Origin: Paractinoplanes ferrugineus
GTDB lineage: Bacteria > Actinomycetota > Actinomycetes > Mycobacteriales > Micromonosporaceae
NCBI RefSeq assembly: GCF_016862195.1
Contig: NZ_BOMM01000052.1
Location: 62,001-126,000 of the forward strand
DNA: 64,000 nt
Direction of reading: 5' to 3'
Translations under genes and position numbers: made by a program
Shown: one piece after another, positions 1 through 9,060 of the stretch
Numbering within the stretch: the first letter of the stretch is position 1
Layout of the letters: the number at the start of each line of letters is the position of its first letter
Notes under the pieces: model-generated
Told to the model about the DNA's origin: nothing
What the model saw: only the letters and a program-made list of their open reading frames with translations
Databases searched by the model: none

Positions 1-2600
1 ATAATAGTGTTAATCGAGGTATAGATGACCGTCTTGTAGCAATTGACGGTGCTGTGACGCACGGGGACGCACGGAACCCTGCCGTCGCCGGCTTGGATCA
101 TCCCGACGGCATACACGTCTTGGGCCGTCTTGTTCCGGTAGACCGCTCCGCCGCTGTCGCCTGCCGCGGAGGCGACTCCGCCATCAATACGGTCGGCGAC
201 GAGCATGGACACGTACCCGTCACCGTCGTCATGCCTGACGCTTTTGCTACGCACCTTCATGTTCGCGCCGCCGCCGCAGTGGCTGCCTGAGTTGCCGCCG
301 CTGGTACACACGTAGTCGCCAGCGCCGACGTTCAGGCTGCCGATCACGTTGGCCTTCAGCGAACTGTCGTAGCCGCCGTAGAACATCAGAGTTGATCCGC
401 CAGCGGTCAGCACCCTGGCAGCGCCGTCAGTCGAGAGCTGCTTCGTGCCGTAGATCGGGGCATTGGGGTTGTCATAGATCCGGACTTTCGGACCGCAGTG
501 GCGAGCGGTTGTGGCGTAGGTCGCTGAGCCAATGCGCAGGCCGAAGCCTAGCGTGCAGCCCGCATACACGAACGCGCCGGCGTTGAACGGGGATGTGTCG
601 GTGCCCCGGGTGGTGCCGCTGGTGTTCTCGAACATCGGCGCGGTCTGGACCTTCACCGCAACGCCCAATGCCTGGGTGGCTTGTTGGGACAGTGCCTGGT
701 CCGCGGCGGTGGTGTCCGCCGGGTTCGACTTGTGCTGACCGGTGATCACGATGCCGTCGAACTCGGGGGAGAGAGGTTCCGCCGTGTTGACGGTGAAGCC
801 GGCGAAGACACCGGTACCGGAGGTCGTGCTGGCGACTACCGCGTCGGCCGCCTGGTTGAGCTGATCCTTGGTGTAGTTGCGCTGCACGACGGTGGCGGTG
901 ATGTTGCGGCGCTGGGCTTCGGCCAGAATGCTCGCCTGCATCGCGTTGGGCGCTCCAGCCCACAGCAGGGTGACCGACTTAGTGTCCGCATTGTTGACCG
1001 AATCGATGTAGCCGCTTGTGGTGCCAACCTCGGCGACAGTCCAGTCACGGAAGTCGCTCAGCGCAGTCTGGTTCGCCCACAGCGCCGCGTCCGGGTCGAC
1101 CGGGTTGGGCGGCAGCGTGTACCACACCTCAACGTAGGGCGACTTCGACGAGTCGGCGTAATTGTACGACCAGAACTCTTTGTACTGGCTGGTGTCGGTC
1201 TCGTCAGCCGCGCGCAGGCCCATAGTGGGCTGCTCGATTCCCTTCTCAGCGGCGCGCTGGAAGAAGCTGGTTGCGTCTGCGACGACCCAGCCACCATCGC
1301 AGGCGTAATCGTTTGAGGTGGCTTCTTTGGAAAGCCATTCCGGCTGGTGGTCCCAGGAGGTTTCGCCGTTGATCGGTTCGGTGGTCCAGATTTCCCACGG
1401 AGCCGGTTCACACGATGCTGAGTAAGGGCTGGCCAAGTGCAGGGTTGCGGCGGAGACGTCGAACCCGCCGATCCCGGTTGCCCACCAGGTCACAAACGAG
1501 CGGGCGCTCCACGTGTCGTCGTAGGTCCCCACGAACAGCGTGTCAGCCTCCGACCAGCCCTTGTCGTAGCCCTTGACCACCGTGGTGCTGCTGGCCGTGG
1601 TCGACCAGTCGTAATACGGGTCAATCGTGACCGGGTAAACGGTGTCCGGGCTGGTCAGCCACTTCTTGTCCGGCTTGAGGGTGACGTTGACCGGGTCAGT
1701 GGCGTCGAGTCCTTGACGGGCCTTCGCCGACGCGTTGTGAGTGATGCTGACGCCCACCGGGCGGTGCCGGCGCGGTCCGCCGTGTTTCAGCGACTTCGAG
1801 TCCCACATCATCGGGGTCGGGATGGTCCCAAGCGGTACGCCGCGCCGGCCATGGATCTGGATGTTGCCCTTCTTGTCGGCCCTCACCACCGAGGCGCCCG
1901 GACCGGACAGCGGCAGCGCGATCTGGTCGGCGTACTTCGCCGCGGCAGCCGATTTGAGGACGGCGAACTGCTCAAACCCGCTCCGGGTCGCCTGGACCAC
2001 CAGATCGACGCCCGGCATCACATCGGTGTACGTTGCCTTGCTGCCGTCGAGCTTCGGTTCGGGCAGTGCGCCCTTCCAGCCCACGGTGATCTTGTCGTCG
2101 CCGGACCCCATCACGGCGAGGTCCCCCGTCTCGGCCTCGCGCGCACCGGAGAACCGCATTTCCTGCGAATAGGCGGCCGGGGCCACTGAACCGTCGGCCT
2201 GCTTGCGCAGCGTCAGATCGATCGGCACCCACGCCCCATCACGGGCGAACCGCTGGACGTCGGCTGCGATCTTCCCGACAACCTTGCCGTCGGGCGTCGC
2301 GTAGAACTCCGCCGTTGCCGTGGTCGCATCGTCAATCTTGACGCGTTCGCCGGTCTGCTGGGCCGCGGTCATCGCGGCGCTCACGCCAGCCGACAACCAA
2401 CTCGGAATCTCCGACGGTGTATCGGCACGAGCCGGACCCGCCACCGTCGACACCGCCACCACCAGACTGGCGGCTGCCGCTAACCCTATACCAGCCCGCC
2501 GACGAAACAGCGAAGGGGGCCTCGACCCTAGATTCTTTCCGTCGAGCCGATATTCCTGGGGTGACGATTTCGGCAAACTAGCGCCGGGAGGGTACGACAT
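1..2600 (-). CDS. Secreted trypsin-like (S1) serine protease with DNRLRE-like region, 3' end outside window
   Basis: Continuous minus-strand frame of 866 codons that I translated directly; it has no stop and leaves the window at base 1, so the C-terminus is missing. ATG at 2600 has a GAGGAATTG ribosome site. Residues 45-75 form a signal peptide (FRRRAGIGLAAAASLVV, then an alanine-rich stretch and ARA-D cleavage-type site). The middle region, with a PVTIDPYYDW segment, resembles the DNRLRE-type modules of actinobacterial wall/secreted proteins. The C-terminal part has the chymotrypsin-fold triad: TARHC (His near residue 699), YDSSL (Asp near 742) and AAGDSGGAVY (Ser near 813). Family knowledge: streptogrisin-like secreted proteases. 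Inference: an extracellular peptidase, probably belonging to the flank rather than the conjugative element. Confidence 0.82.
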   Translation of the reverse strand, partial: MSYPPGASLPKSSPQEYRLDGKNLGSRPPSLFRRRAGIGLAAAASLVVAVSTVAGPARADTPSEIPSWLSAGVSAAMTAAQQTGERVKIDDATTATAEFYATPDGKVVGKIAADVQRFARDGAWVPIDLTLRKQADGSVAPAAYSQEMRFSGAREAETGDLAVMGSGDDKITVGWKGALPEPKLDGSKATYTDVMPGVDLVVQATRSGFEQFAVLKSAAAAKYADQIALPLSGPGASVVRADKKGNIQIHGRRGVPLGTIPTPMMWDSKSLKHGGPRRHRPVGVSITHNASAKARQGLDATDPVNVTLKPDKKWLTSPDTVYPVTIDPYYDWSTTASSTTVVKGYDKGWSEADTLFVGTYDDTWSARSFVTWWATGIGGFDVSAATLHLASPYSASCEPAPWEIWTTEPINGETSWDHQPEWLSKEATSNDYACDGGWVVADATSFFQRAAEKGIEQPTMGLRAADETDTSQYKEFWSYNYADSSKSPYVEVWYTLPPNPVDPDAALWANQTALSDFRDWTVAEVGTTSGYIDSVNNADTKSVTLLWAGAPNAMQASILAEAQRRNITATVVQRNYTKDQLNQAADAVVASTTSGTGVFAGFTVNTAEPLSPEFDGIVITGQHKSNPADTTAADQALSQQATQALGVAVKVQTAPMFENTSGTTRGTDTSPFNAGAFVYAGCTLGFGLRIGSATYATTARHCGPKVRIYDNPNAPIYGTKQLSTDGAARVLTAGGSTLMFYGGYDSSLKANVIGSLNVGAGDYVCTSGGNSGSHCGGGANMKVRSKSVRHDDGDGYVSMLVADRIDGGVASAAGDSGGAVYRNKTAQDVYAVGMIQAGDGRVPCVPVRHSTVNCYKTVIYTSINTI

Positions 2601-2762
2601 TCAATTCCTCGCGTCAAACATACCGACTGCTCGCGAAATGCCGAGGGCCGAAAAAATTATGGACAGCAGGGAGTATGTATTTAAAAACCGAGTACCGAAT
2701 CCCCTGCTCAGCGGACGGCGCGAGTCGCAAAGCGCGGCTCTGCCTTGGATTTCTAGGCAGAA

Positions 2763-3074
2763 AGACGAACCGCCAGGACCGAACCAGACAGACTCATCGG
2801 ATCGGATAGAAATGCGCGTAAGCCGACCATCCAGCGCATCGGGAGCTGGAACCGCCGCCTCGCCGACGCCGTGCACCAATCGGCCTTCTGCGCTATGCGC
2901 GGCTCACCTGGCGCTCTCGCCTACTACGAGGCCCCGCGTCAACGGGGCACCAGCCACCAAGCCGCCCTACGCCAGCTCAGCAACCGCCTCGTCGGCATCC
3001 TCCGCGGCTGCCCCAACCCCGAAACCACCTACGACGATGCCACCTCCTGGGTCCATCTTCAGCCCAATACTTGA
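2763..3074 (+). pseudogene. IS110-family transposase, C-terminal remnant
   Basis: Only the C-terminal part of an IS110-type transposase is present. The reading RRLADAVHQSAF, then RGSPGALAYYEA, RQRGTSHQAALRQL and NRLVGILRGC is characteristic of the transposase_20 region with the conserved serine. The N-terminal DEDD catalytic domain is absent and no start codon with a ribosome site is seen. The frame ends at TGA 3072-3074. It lies between the divergent protease gene and a truncated decarboxylase, so it is probably the scar of an old insertion that damaged the latter. Confidence 0.75.
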
Positions 3075-3090
3075 CCTCGAACAACATGCG

Positions 3091-3152
3091 ATGTCCGCCG
3101 CAACCCGGGGGGCAGCCCCATCCCTCGAATACTGAGCGTGAGCGGCGGACAT
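3091..3152. repeat. 11-bp inverted repeat after the IS110 remnant
   Basis: ATGTCCGCCGC (3091-3101) is the exact reverse complement of GCGGCGGACAT (3142-3152). It starts 17 bases after the transposase stop, so it could be part of the insertion-sequence end or a terminator. There is no T-run. Confidence 0.4.
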
Positions 3153-4040
3153 GCGTCGCTGGAATGGCCGGCGCTGCCGCGTCTCCAGCGCTACCCGCCC
3201 AGGCCTTTGCAAATTTGGCGTACGTGGTTCTGCCAGCAGCCCGTACGCCGACATGGTCAAGCGAAAGTTCGGAAAAACTACAGCGTGCCCAAGGCATGCC
3301 ACCTGCTCGGCCTGCCCGCCGTCGAAGTGCCGACGACGCCCACCGGCCAGATCGACTACACCGACCTGACCCGCAAAGCCGCACGGCACCGCAGCCGGCC
3401 GGCGATCGTCGTGGCCACCATCGGTACCACCATGACCGAGGCCGTCGACGACGTGGCCCACGTCCACAACGCCCTGGACGCCGCCGGTATCCGGCACCGG
3501 TACGTCCACAGCGATGCCGCTCTCGCCGGCGTCCCGCTCGCAACCACTGCCGACCGGCCCGCGTTCGATTTGGCCGACGGCGCCGACAGCATCAGCGTGT
3601 CCGGCCACAAGTTCTTCGGAACCACCGTGGTCTGCGGCATCGTCCTGAGCCGCCGCCGGCCCGAAGAGCTCGGTCCCGCCGTGCCGTACCTCAACACGCA
3701 CGACACCACCATCAGCGGATCCCGCAACGGCATCGCCGCAGCGATGCTGTGGCACGCCGTCACTTCCCTCGGCAAGGCCGGGCACGCCGAGCGTGCCTAC
3801 CGAGCGCGGGAGCTCGCCGCCTACGCCGTCCAACGGCTGCACACCATCGGCTGGCCGGCCTGGCGCAACCCGCTGTCCTTCACCGTCATGCTGAAGCGGC
3901 TTCCCGGCGAGTTGGCAGCCATCTGGCCCTTGCCGACTCACGGCGACTGGTCCCACGTCGTCTGCATGCCGGGCGTCGAGACGTCGCACATCGACCGGCT
4001 CGTCGACGCACTGGCCGCGTCCGGCAACAACCCAGACTAG
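3138..4040 (+). pseudogene. PLP-dependent group II decarboxylase (histidine-decarboxylase-like), 5' truncated
   Basis: Residues from about 46 onward match pyridoxal-phosphate decarboxylases of the histidine decarboxylase type: YSVPKACHLLG, IVVATIGTTMTEAVDD, HSDAALAG and the PLP-lysine motif SVSGHKFFGTT (Lys near residue 155), then the NTHDTTISGSRNG segment. The first ~45 residues do not resemble the family, and the usual N-terminal third with the GGTEGN-like cofactor loop is missing. The frame therefore probably lost its 5' end when IS110 DNA inserted. Usual length is about 380 aa against 300 here. A catalytically complete enzyme is unlikely. Confidence 0.7.
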
Positions 4041-4134
4041 GAACTGGTTTTAGCCGTTACCTGGCGCTCGCCGCGAGGGCGCAGAAGCCCAGAGGCCCGC
4101 TGGCGGCAATCATTTCTGCCATTTCCAGTGGCAA

Positions 4135-4971
4135 TTATGCGTACTCCTGTCGCAGAACGATCAAATCGCGTTGACACCGCTCTCGTTCCTCGTCGTCCGA
4201 AGCGAGATCAACGAGGGTGCCGAATGAATTCTCCGCTCGGGCGTAGTCTGCGCGCGCACCGTCGCGTTCAAGCCGGGTGACCGACAAAGGGCCGAGCAAT
4301 TGGTGGGCCCGGCGAATGGCGGGGCGGGTAATCCGCGGATGGCGCAACGCCCGCTCCGCCAGATTGATGGCGTCATCGAGGTCAGACACCGCCGAGGACG
4401 GCATCAACCGGCTACGCGATGCTGCGACACCCGCAAGGTCGAGCAACCTCATGGCGTAGGCAGAATCGTCTTCGGCCGTGTGGTCGAGCAAACGCACAAA
4501 AACGGCCACGACGGTGTCCGCCAGCGCCGGCTCCGGCGTCTTCAGCCACTGTGCTCGAACGGCTGAGGCGTGGCCTTGCAAGGCCCGCAGCAACGCGGTC
4601 GGCTCGTCGGTCTCGGCGCCGCGCGCAATGGCGTCATCGACCTCTCGCCGCAGCTCAGGTGCGACATCACCGCCATTCGCGGCGTGCATCCACACGGCGA
4701 GGGCGACATAGGCGTGCGTGTCCTCCGCGCTCGCCAGCTCTGTCGCACGCAGACGGTGCACGACGATGACATCGGCCAGAACGCCGATCGCCAGCGCGGC
4801 GCCTTGACGGCGCTGGCGCAGCAGGTCATCGAGTGCCTGCGAGGTGTCGACAAGGGCGCCGATCGCCAGCGCGGCACTCGCACTATGGCGGTCTACGTAG
4901 TCCGCCACGCGTCGGCGGAGCCGTGCTTCGACCGGACGAGATGCTTCTCGGCGCCGCAAGAAGGCCACCAA
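4135..4971 (-). CDS. Hypothetical alanine/arginine-rich helical protein, probably N-terminally truncated
   Basis: 278 codons, predicted to be almost entirely helical (many Ala, Leu, Arg, Glu), with a TPR-like flavour towards the C-terminus. I recognise no catalytic motif. The first possible start is TTG (4971), then GTG (4968), with no ribosome site. An in-frame TAG lies only two codons upstream (4978-4980), and the same frame is open above it to 5424. This could be a gene broken by a nonsense mutation, or a coincidence. It is convergent with the decarboxylase remnant and divergent from the transfer operon. Function unknown. Confidence 0.45.
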   Translation of the reverse strand: MVAFLRRREASRPVEARLRRRVADYVDRHSASAALAIGALVDTSQALDDLLRQRRQGAALAIGVLADVIVVHRLRATELASAEDTHAYVALAVWMHAANGGDVAPELRREVDDAIARGAETDEPTALLRALQGHASAVRAQWLKTPEPALADTVVAVFVRLLDHTAEDDSAYAMRLLDLAGVAASRSRLMPSSAVSDLDDAINLAERALRHPRITRPAIRRAHQLLGPLSVTRLERDGARADYARAENSFGTLVDLASDDEERERCQRDLIVLRQEYA

Positions 4972-5375
4972 GCCAGGCTAACCGCCACCGGCAAGCCGGT
5001 CCAACACCATCGGCAGCAGCGCCGTGCCCCACCACTTGCCCCGGCTCACGTCGGCGGCCGGCGGATACTGCGCCGTCGGCCCGCAGGCAGAGGCGTCCGG
5101 TAACCCGCAGAAGGCATTGTGCGGGCTAATGAAGGACAGTGCGGGACAGCACCGGACAACTGCCGTTGCCATAACAGCTGAAGCAGAGTGGATGGCGTGA
5201 CCGATCCGCATTCCAAAGAAAACAGGTGCGGTCGGGTGACGAGCGATGGATATGCGTCCGAGGGGGGCGTCGCTCGTCGCCTCGGGCAGTGATTCGCCGA
5301 TGCGCTGATGAACGTTGTCGGGCGAATTCCCCGCGCCGCCCGGGTCACCGGCCGGTAGATATCGGCTGCCTTTCC
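4972..5375. other. Leader region of the transfer operon without a supported gene
   Basis: About 400 bases between the hypothetical gene and the operon palindrome. One minus-strand frame (5424-4981) is open and in phase with the gene at 4135-4971, separated by a TAG, but it lacks a convincing start and family match. I see no promoter I can defend. Confidence 0.4.
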
Positions 5376-5418
5376 GCTGACCACGTGCGATTGCCCCCAT
5401 CAATCGCACGTGGTCAGC
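5376..5418. promoter_or_regulatory. Perfect 18-bp inverted repeat before the type IV secretion operon
   Basis: GCTGACCACGTGCGATTG (5376-5393), loop CCCCCAT, then its exact complement (5401-5418). The right arm ends 41 bases before the first start codon of the transfer operon. Each arm contains a CACGTG hexamer. Possible roles are an operator for a transfer repressor, a hairpin controlling transcription into the operon, or part of an origin of transfer. No T-run follows, so a simple terminator is less likely. Confidence 0.7.
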
Positions 5419-5459
5419 AAACAACGTGACGACACCCGCAACCTAATCCGAGGGGATGG

Positions 5460-6479
5460 ATGGTGCTCTCGATCGCCGCGCCGGAAGCCTCGCCCGCTGA
5501 GCTGTTGGCGGCTGCCGGGCACTCCGCATCGCTGGAGAGCGGAACGGAATGGCCGGCCTATCCGATAGCAGCAGACCAGCACGGCCACGAGCAGCCCATC
5601 AACCAGCCGCTGGTGGTGCGAGCGCGCTCCGTGCCCAGCGAGTTCGGACCGGCAGACCTCGCGGAACGGGTATGGCTACGAGCCGCCGCGCTGCGTCCCG
5701 CCGCGACGATCGCGGTGTCGTCCGCCGACGGTGGAGTCGGCCGATCCACGCTGGTCGCCGCGCTCGGCGACGTGCTCGCCCTCGCCGTGCCGGGACCGGT
5801 CGTCGCCGTCGACATGCACCCTGTGCCCTGGGGTGGCCTGGGCGAACGCATCGGCCGGTCGAACGCCGGGACCGTGTGGGACGCGGTTCGCGACCTGCAT
5901 ACCCTGACCAGCCGCCACGAAGTCGAGCGGTGGACCCAGCGCAGCCCCTCGGGGCTGCTGGCCCTGGTCGGGGAAACCGAAGGGCAGGGCCGGCGCCCGC
6001 CACGCCACGACGAAGCCGCCGCGGTCGTCGAGGCGGTACGCCGGCTCTATCCGCTGACGATCTGCGACGTCATGCCCGCCCTGATCACCGGGGTCTGGCG
6101 CACCCTGGCCGCCGCGTACGCGCCGGTGCTGGTCGCGCGAGCGACCACCGACAGCCTGCACCACACGATGCGGCTGCTCACCCATCTGCGCGCGGCGGGA
6201 AACAGCGCCGTGGTCGATCGGGCAGTGCTGGCTGTCGTCGCCGTGTCTCCGGCCACTGACCGCACGGTGCGCGCTGTCCTGCAGCAGGCAGCCACGGTCG
6301 TGCCCGACGTCGTCTCGATCCCCTATGACCCCCAGCTCGCCCGGCCCGAGCCGGTCGACGCGCGGCGCCTGAAGAAGCCGACGCGGACCGCGCTGGTGCG
6401 GCTGGCCGACGCCGTCATCGGGCGGTGCACCGATCCCCGGGTCGCCTTACCCCTCGCCGCCCGAATGGAGCACGCCTGA
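5460..6479 (+). CDS. ParA/MinD-like ATPase, first gene of the transfer operon
   Basis: 339 aa. Residues 83-100 carry a deviant Walker A of the ParA/MinD type, SSADGGVGRST, in which the usual final GKST lysine is arginine; VVAVDMHPVPWGG follows as in CpaE/MinD proteins. A 75-residue N-terminal extension precedes it. The ATG has a GAGGGG site and lies 41 bases after the 18-bp palindrome. The stop overlaps the next start (TGATG), so translation is coupled. Such ATPases commonly open actinobacterial conjugation operons, perhaps to localise the apparatus; that role is inferred. The Lys-to-Arg change in the P-loop raises doubt about normal ATP hydrolysis, although the signature lysine at the start of the loop in this family (here Asp) is also replaced. 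Confidence 0.72.
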   Translation: MVLSIAAPEASPAELLAAAGHSASLESGTEWPAYPIAADQHGHEQPINQPLVVRARSVPSEFGPADLAERVWLRAAALRPAATIAVSSADGGVGRSTLVAALGDVLALAVPGPVVAVDMHPVPWGGLGERIGRSNAGTVWDAVRDLHTLTSRHEVERWTQRSPSGLLALVGETEGQGRRPPRHDEAAAVVEAVRRLYPLTICDVMPALITGVWRTLAAAYAPVLVARATTDSLHHTMRLLTHLRAAGNSAVVDRAVLAVVAVSPATDRTVRAVLQQAATVVPDVVSIPYDPQLARPEPVDARRLKKPTRTALVRLADAVIGRCTDPRVALPLAARMEHA

Positions 6480-6844
6480 TGATCTCCACGCTGACTGCTT
6501 GGCTCGCCGTGCGGCTTCCCGCCGCAGCCCAGCAGGTCCTGGCAGCGCCGACGCCGTCGCCGTCGAACGGTCCGGGCGGGTTCGACTGGGACCGCGTCCA
6601 CCCCGACGGCTCGGCGATCCCGAAGTCCGGGATCTTCTACACGATCATGAACGCCGTCATGTGGCTCGGCGGCGTGGCCGCGTTCTGCGGCCTGGTCGCC
6701 GGCGCCATCGCCTTCGGCGTTGGCCCGATCTTCGGCGCTCACATCGTGAGTGATCGCGGCAAGAGCATGATGTGGCGCAACGGCCTGGTCGCGATCATCG
6801 TGGGCTCGGCGACCGCCATCATCGCCGGGCTGCTGGTGCTGTGA
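6479..6844 (+). CDS. Small two-helix membrane protein, VirB2/TrbC-like position
   Basis: 121 aa. An N-terminal hydrophobic segment ending near AAPTPSPS looks like a signal peptide, followed by two membrane helices (about residues 55-80 and 98-120) separated by a short charged loop. Size, topology and location directly before a VirB6/TrbL-like gene match the small pilin-like subunits of type IV secretion systems (DUF6112-type proteins in actinobacteria). It starts at an ATG overlapping the previous stop and ends inside the next start (GTGA). Pilin function is inferred from context; Gram-positive systems may not build a pilus. Confidence 0.65.
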   Translation: MISTLTAWLAVRLPAAAQQVLAAPTPSPSNGPGGFDWDRVHPDGSAIPKSGIFYTIMNAVMWLGGVAAFCGLVAGAIAFGVGPIFGAHIVSDRGKSMMWRNGLVAIIVGSATAIIAGLLVL

Positions 6845-9036
6845 CCGTGGCCATGCACCCGACCGACACCGTCCGCGGCGGTTCAGACCGTCGCCCCTTG
6901 CACCGTGCGGGCATCGCCCGCGGGCTGCTTCTGGTCGCTGCCTGCATCGCGATCCTGCTCGGCGGTGCGGTCCGCGCCGACGCGGCCCCTACCCCGAGCC
7001 CCACACCGACGAGCCCGGTCGTCGACGCGGCCTGCGCGGCGAAAGCACCCGGGGCGGTCGCGTGGTGCATGCCGTGGGCCGTGCACGTCGACACGCCCAC
7101 CGGCCAGGGGCGCTCGCACTGGGTCACGCAATGCAGCAAGGCCACCAGCGACGCCGACAGACAGTCCTGCGCCGCCGCGTCCATCACCCTGCGCGGCGAC
7201 CCGCGCGACGGGACCGCGTCGGTGTTGATGGACGGCCCGAGCACCGGTGCCGGCCCCCAAGGGCTGATCAACTGCGCCGCCCAGTTCCCTGCCGGTTACG
7301 ACCCCCACCTCAACCCGCAGCCGGCCTACGAGGCGAAGTACAACGCCTGCCAGCAGCAGGTCTCCGCGTGGGCCGCCCAGATGTACGACCCGGACCCGAA
7401 ACAGCCGGACTGCCCGCTCACCGACGTCAGCTGCAAGGTGCAGCGCAACGCTCAAGACGCGCTGGAGTCCGGGGTCCGCTCCGGCATCCAAGGGCTCGTC
7501 GACGCGGCTGTGCAGGGCGTGGTGTTCCTGCTGTCCAAGCTGGCTACCCAGGTTTTCAAGGTCACCGCGATCTCGTCGCCGGACGCGGCGTTCTACTCCA
7601 CCTACAACTCCCTCGCCGGCGTGATGATCGGGCTGATCTTCGTCTTCTTCGTCCTGTCCACGATCATCAACGGGCTGCGCACGACTGCCGGGCCCAGCCC
7701 GGTCGCGTCGCTCGGCGGCCTGGTGCGGGCGGTCCTCGGTGTGACCTTCGCTGGCGGCCTGGCGTACACGATCGTCGCGGCGTGGGACCAGGCCACCAAC
7801 GCGGTCATCGACGCGAACGCGCGTACCCCGTACGACCCGTCAGCGCTGGTGACTAGCTTCAGCAGACTCACCGGCGGCGCCGGAACGATGTTCATCGCGC
7901 TGCTGCTGGCGGTGCTGGCCACGATCGGCCTGCTCCTGCTGTTCGTGATCATGCTGTTCCGCGGTCTGCTGGCCACCGGCGCCGCCCTGTTCGGCGCGGT
8001 CGCGATGTCCGGGCAGGCCATGCACGAGACCCGGCATTGGGGACGCCGCTGGTTCTGGACGGTTAACGCCCTGGGCTCGTCGAAGTTCTTCATCGCCGAG
8101 CTGTGGGTCTACGGCTCGCGGGCTGCGTACGGGTCGGACGACCTGATGAACGCGCTGCGCGGGGTGCTGCTGATCTGGCTGATGGTGGTGGCGCCGTGGA
8201 TCCTGCTGCGGCTGACAACGCTGTGGGACGGCTACCTGTCCGACGTCAACGCCCACGGCATCCTGTCCACCGCCGGGGGTCCGCTGCAACTGGGCGCTGA
8301 CTTCGTCGGCGGGTTCCGCGCCGGTGCCGCCGACGCCGGTGGTGGTGGGAGTCCGGGCTCCGGTGCCGCCGGACTCATGGACGAGAACACCGCGAGCGTG
8401 CCCACCAGTCCGGTCGAGAACGCCGAGGGCGCCGCCGGGATCGGTGCCGGCACCGGACGGCAGGTGGGCGACGCCGCGTCGACCGGCGCCGATGGTGGAC
8501 AGGTCGGCGAAACCGCCAAGGACCCGGGCAGCGAGGAACAAGCCCAAGACGGAGGCGCTGAGACCCCGAACGCCGAGGAAGCCGACGGCATTCAGTCGGG
8601 TGCGCGAAGCGCGCAGCACGACATGGCGTCCGGGCAGCTCACCGCTCCCGGCGATGCCACCGGTTCGCAGGGGTCGCTGCCGGTCACCCCGGGCGGGGCG
8701 CAGACCGCCGACCCGACCGGTGGCGTCACCTCCGACCTCACCGGCACCTCAGCCGGCGCAGGTGGCGGATCAGGCGACAACAGCACCGGCGCCGGAACGG
8801 ATACCGATGACGCCTCCCCGATCCCGGACGCGGCAGGCGCGACGTCTCCCGCGGCGTCGGGCGCCGCGTCCACGGGTGAGCCGTTCGCATCCGGGCCGGC
8901 AGCGGGACCAGACGCCGCACCGCAGCAGCACTCGTCAGGCGATGGCGAGCAGTCCGGCGGCCGCTCAGGCGCCGCAAGCGGCGGCGGCGATGGTGCTGCC
9001 GCCGCTGCTTCCGAAGTGCCCATCGTGCCGATCTAG
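6841..9036 (+). CDS. TrbL/VirB6-like polytopic conjugal transfer protein
   Basis: 731 aa from the GTG that overlaps the upstream stop. The order is signal peptide (about residues 22-47, ending ADAA), an extracellular domain with several cysteines (to about residue 220), then at least five membrane helices between about 235 and 480. The last 240 residues are a Gly/Ala/Ser/Asp-rich low-complexity tail. The layout matches TrbL/VirB6-type channel proteins of actinobacterial conjugation systems. The disordered tail probably faces one side of the membrane as a tether. 24 bases separate it from the next gene. Confidence 0.72.
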   Translation: MTVAMHPTDTVRGGSDRRPLHRAGIARGLLLVAACIAILLGGAVRADAAPTPSPTPTSPVVDAACAAKAPGAVAWCMPWAVHVDTPTGQGRSHWVTQCSKATSDADRQSCAAASITLRGDPRDGTASVLMDGPSTGAGPQGLINCAAQFPAGYDPHLNPQPAYEAKYNACQQQVSAWAAQMYDPDPKQPDCPLTDVSCKVQRNAQDALESGVRSGIQGLVDAAVQGVVFLLSKLATQVFKVTAISSPDAAFYSTYNSLAGVMIGLIFVFFVLSTIINGLRTTAGPSPVASLGGLVRAVLGVTFAGGLAYTIVAAWDQATNAVIDANARTPYDPSALVTSFSRLTGGAGTMFIALLLAVLATIGLLLLFVIMLFRGLLATGAALFGAVAMSGQAMHETRHWGRRWFWTVNALGSSKFFIAELWVYGSRAAYGSDDLMNALRGVLLIWLMVVAPWILLRLTTLWDGYLSDVNAHGILSTAGGPLQLGADFVGGFRAGAADAGGGGSPGSGAAGLMDENTASVPTSPVENAEGAAGIGAGTGRQVGDAASTGADGGQVGETAKDPGSEEQAQDGGAETPNAEEADGIQSGARSAQHDMASGQLTAPGDATGSQGSLPVTPGGAQTADPTGGVTSDLTGTSAGAGGGSGDNSTGAGTDTDDASPIPDAAGATSPAASGAASTGEPFASGPAAGPDAAPQQHSSGDGEQSGGRSGAASGGGDGAAAAASEVPIVPI

Positions 9037-9060
9037 CCCGGCCTGGACGGAAGAGAAGAG

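Noticed and set aside
2601..2879. 92-codon minus-strand frame upstream of the protease
   Set aside because: Overlaps the IS110 remnant, lacks a family match and would block the protease promoter region.
1437..3135. Plus-strand frames over the left flank (250 and 271 codons)
   Set aside because: They lie opposite the continuous protease frame with its signal peptide and catalytic triad.
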